Shown: positions 16,119 through 17,765 of the stretch, piece by piece | How the letters are laid out: each line of letters opens with the position of its first letter | Position numbering within the stretch: position 1 is the first letter of the stretch | Assembly (NCBI GenBank): GCA_964631295.1 | Contig: CAZVXI010000052.1 | Coordinates: 1-17,765, forward strand | Direction: 5' to 3' | DNA from: CAZVXI01 sp964631295 | GTDB taxonomy: Bacteria; Planctomycetota; Phycisphaerae; Phycisphaerales; SM1A02 | DNA length: 17,765 bases | Notes under the pieces: model-generated | Told to the model about the DNA's origin: nothing | The model's database searches: none | Seen by the model: only the letters and a program-made list of their open reading frames with translations | Program-made: the position numbers and the translations under genes

Positions 16119-17519
16119 CTACCACGGCCAATGTCGTGGCATGTCGGGCCAGTCCAGGAACCGCTCCCAACTGCCCGATTCGAGGTAGTTTGAAATAGGA
16201 ATCGGTCCTGCGATCCGGCGGCTCATTGACAGCCAATGCTCCCGCAGACGCGACTGCATCGACAGCGGCAGCAGTTGGCGGAACTGCAGGAGAGTGCCAC
16301 GACCCAACAGGTGCAGGTCAAGGATTGCCTCATGGCAGGCGGTGTGCGGCGTTGAATCGCGGAAGACCATGGTCACGAATCCGGTTTCGCTCGCCGCCTC
16401 GATCGACGCACGATACGCCCGCTCGCGCGCGACAGCCGCACTCGCGCGGTAGGCGTCCCGTAATGCCTCAGCGGCAGCAAGCTGGTCAGTCGTCGCATCC
16501 GGCTGATCGCGCAGCCACTGAACCATGTCGCCATCGGGCCAACGTTCTTCGTAAATTGCCGGGCAGACCGCTGCACGATACTCATCACGCCACCGGTCGG
16601 CATCGACAGGACGACCATATGCTGAAATGATCTCGGCAAGTTGTTGGATCAACCGCGTGTTTCGGTCGAAGGCGCGCCGCCAGCGTCCACCGGCTTGCTC
16701 CAGACGACGATGCGTTTCGTCAGTGACGCCGCGTACACCCAACTTTGCATCATCTGGCTTGAACTCTTGTGGCTTGGCGAGATGCCGTGCGACCAACTCT
16801 TCCTCAAGCATTTGCGTTTCTACGCTCAGGGTCTGTCGAATCTCCATGAGAAACTGATCCGCTTCAACCGCTGATGACGTGACAGGAAGCCGCTCATGGA
16901 GTTCGCCGATGATCCCCTCTTGCAGCGAAATCCGGTAAAACGCTTCCATACCGAGAATACGAGGGTCAAGATCGTTCCTCGACGGCGTGACTTCGAGACT
17001 CTGGAGCAGGAACAACACCGGCCTCGGATAGGTGATCTGGCGTTCGGCGAACAACAGCCTCGTTTCACCGAGAAACGCCCGTAATGCCGAGTTCTGCTCA
17101 ATTGCATGAGGTATAACCGCGTTGATCGCCTGTGACTGAAGGTTCCGCCACATTCCCCATCGTGGATCATCAGGTGGCGGGGATTCTCCGGGCATGATCG
17201 GATTGCCCATGCGAAAAAGCTCATCGGCCAGCGCGCGAATCTCCTCGTTTACGCCGAGTTCGTGAACGGCACGCCTCGCCTCTCCCTGAATGACCTCGAC
17301 CTTCGCGCGGTAGGCAGCAAAGGCACCCAACAACTTCGTGCTGTCGGCCTCATCCAGTTCCGCCAACTCAGCGAGCTCACGAACAGCTTCTTCAAAAACT
17401 GGCCTCTGAAGCGCGACATAGGCACCCACATCCTGGGCTGAGACTGCCCACGAAATCGCCACGGCAACAGCGAGAGCAGGCAGTCCGCGCACGAAAAGAT
17501 GCCAAGACGGATATCCCAT
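16119..17519 (-). CDS. Secreted helical protein of unknown function
   Basis: This 466-aa protein has an N-terminal signal peptide (LFVRGLPALAVAVAISWAVSA, cleaved before QDV). The rest is soluble, strongly helical and charged, with no second membrane segment. The first unit, LDEADSTKLLGAFAAYRAKVEVIQ, resembles the helical-hairpin units of the 839-aa protein at 12071-14590, suggesting a shared module type. The C-terminus is rich in Trp and Pro (GSWERFLDWPDMPRHWPW). No catalytic motif is seen. It is the first gene of a minus-strand group that continues with the cysteine-rich protein, and it is divergent from sucD. Confidence 0.82.
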   Translation of the reverse strand: MGYPSWHLFVRGLPALAVAVAISWAVSAQDVGAYVALQRPVFEEAVRELAELAELDEADSTKLLGAFAAYRAKVEVIQGEARRAVHELGVNEEIRALADELFRMGNPIMPGESPPPDDPRWGMWRNLQSQAINAVIPHAIEQNSALRAFLGETRLLFAERQITYPRPVLFLLQSLEVTPSRNDLDPRILGMEAFYRISLQEGIIGELHERLPVTSSAVEADQFLMEIRQTLSVETQMLEEELVARHLAKPQEFKPDDAKLGVRGVTDETHRRLEQAGGRWRRAFDRNTRLIQQLAEIISAYGRPVDADRWRDEYRAAVCPAIYEERWPDGDMVQWLRDQPDATTDQLAAAEALRDAYRASAAVARERAYRASIEAASETGFVTMVFRDSTPHTACHEAILDLHLLGRGTLLQFRQLLPLSMQSRLREHWLSMSRRIAGPIPISNYLESGSWERFLDWPDMPRHWPW

Positions 17520-17527
17520 GCCTAGCC

Positions 17528-17533
17528 AAACTA
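17528..17533 (-). promoter_or_regulatory. Possible -10 element of the 466-aa secreted protein gene
   Basis: On the minus strand TAGTTT lies 8 nt before the ATG at 17519, again with no Shine-Dalgarno in between. It fits a loose TAnnnT consensus only. The 161-nt divergent spacer (17520-17680) must also hold the sucD promoter; TAGAGT/TATGCT near 17633-17643 is a weak candidate. Confidence 0.2.
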
Positions 17534-17680
17534 CCTCGTCCCCCGCCCCGCATCAAGGTCTGAGCATGATTACCTCTTATGTGGCCCAGCGCCGAACGGT
17601 TTGGAGGCCAGAGCGGGTCGCGGTGGGCCGCGCTAGAGTATGCTCGGCACTCCTCAACAAGCGCTCACGGAGCAAGACGC

Positions 17681-17765
17681 ATGTCGATTCTCATTGATGG
17701 AAACACGAAGGTCATCTGCCAGGGCATCACCGGCTCGGCGGGCCAGTTCCACACCACCCAGTGCC
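17681..17765 (+). CDS. sucD: Succinyl-CoA ligase alpha subunit, 5' end only
   Basis: The last 85 nt encode MSILIDGNTKVICQGITGSA and then GQFHTTQC, the characteristic start of SucD, including the GITGS(A)xGxFH segment of its CoA-binding Rossmann domain. The enzyme interconverts succinyl-CoA and succinate with ATP or GTP formation in the TCA cycle, with SucC as partner. GGAG (17669-17672) lies 8 nt before the ATG. The gene runs off the window. sucC is not directly upstream here, because the neighbour on that side is a divergent secreted-protein gene, so the usual sucCD order is absent. Confidence 0.93.
   Translation, partial: MSILIDGNTKVICQGITGSAGQFHTTQC

Noticed and set aside
1..17765. CRISPR arrays, tRNA or rRNA genes, transposases, integrases, attachment sites
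   Set aside because: I looked for repeat-spacer periodicity, cloverleaf-like segments and mobile-element protein motifs and saw none.

Overview
The window is GC-rich and gene-dense. It looks like a draft chromosome segment from a planctomycete, most likely Phycisphaerae-like. The reasons are the architecture of the polysaccharide genes, several large secreted helical proteins of unknown function, and sparse, loosely conserved promoters. This taxonomic placement is inference; nothing in the window is a formal marker except a partial sucD. A run of 10 N inside one gene shows that this is an assembled draft.

Region 1 (about 1-7221, + strand) is the downstream part of an exopolysaccharide/capsule operon: an Alg14-like and an Alg13-like protein (together a split glycosyltransferase), a glycosyltransferase fused to a degenerate sugar-nucleotidyltransferase/hexapeptide domain, a Wzz-type chain-length protein fused to a BY-kinase-like P-loop domain, and a polyprenyl-phosphate sugar-1-phosphate transferase that would start the repeat unit. 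Every gene junction is a 4-nt start/stop overlap, so the block should be co-transcribed and translationally coupled. No flippase or polymerase is visible; these may lie upstream of the window.

Region 2 (7222-7422) is a convergent intergenic spacer with degenerate 7-nt repeats and an AT-rich hairpin. Region 3 (7423-8944, - strand) is a two-gene rRNA methyltransferase operon, rsmJ then rsmE.

Region 4 (9065-14590, + strand) holds two tandem paralogous secreted proteins of 298 aa each, a ThiF/MoeB-type E1-like adenylyltransferase, and an 839-aa secreted helical protein. Region 5 (14704-15317, +) is a SAM-dependent methyltransferase gene interrupted by the assembly gap; the reading frame resumes after the gap and completes a sensible protein.

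Region 6 (about 15520-17519, - strand) holds a 466-aa secreted protein followed by a small cysteine-rich secreted protein. The signal peptide and body of the small protein lie in different frames. A possible third small secreted-protein remnant follows. The window ends with the first 28 codons of sucD (+), divergent from the 466-aa gene.

The main candidates for something undescribed are the inactive-looking nucleotidyltransferase fused to a glycosyltransferase, the tandem 298-aa secreted family, and the frame-disrupted cysteine-rich secreted protein.
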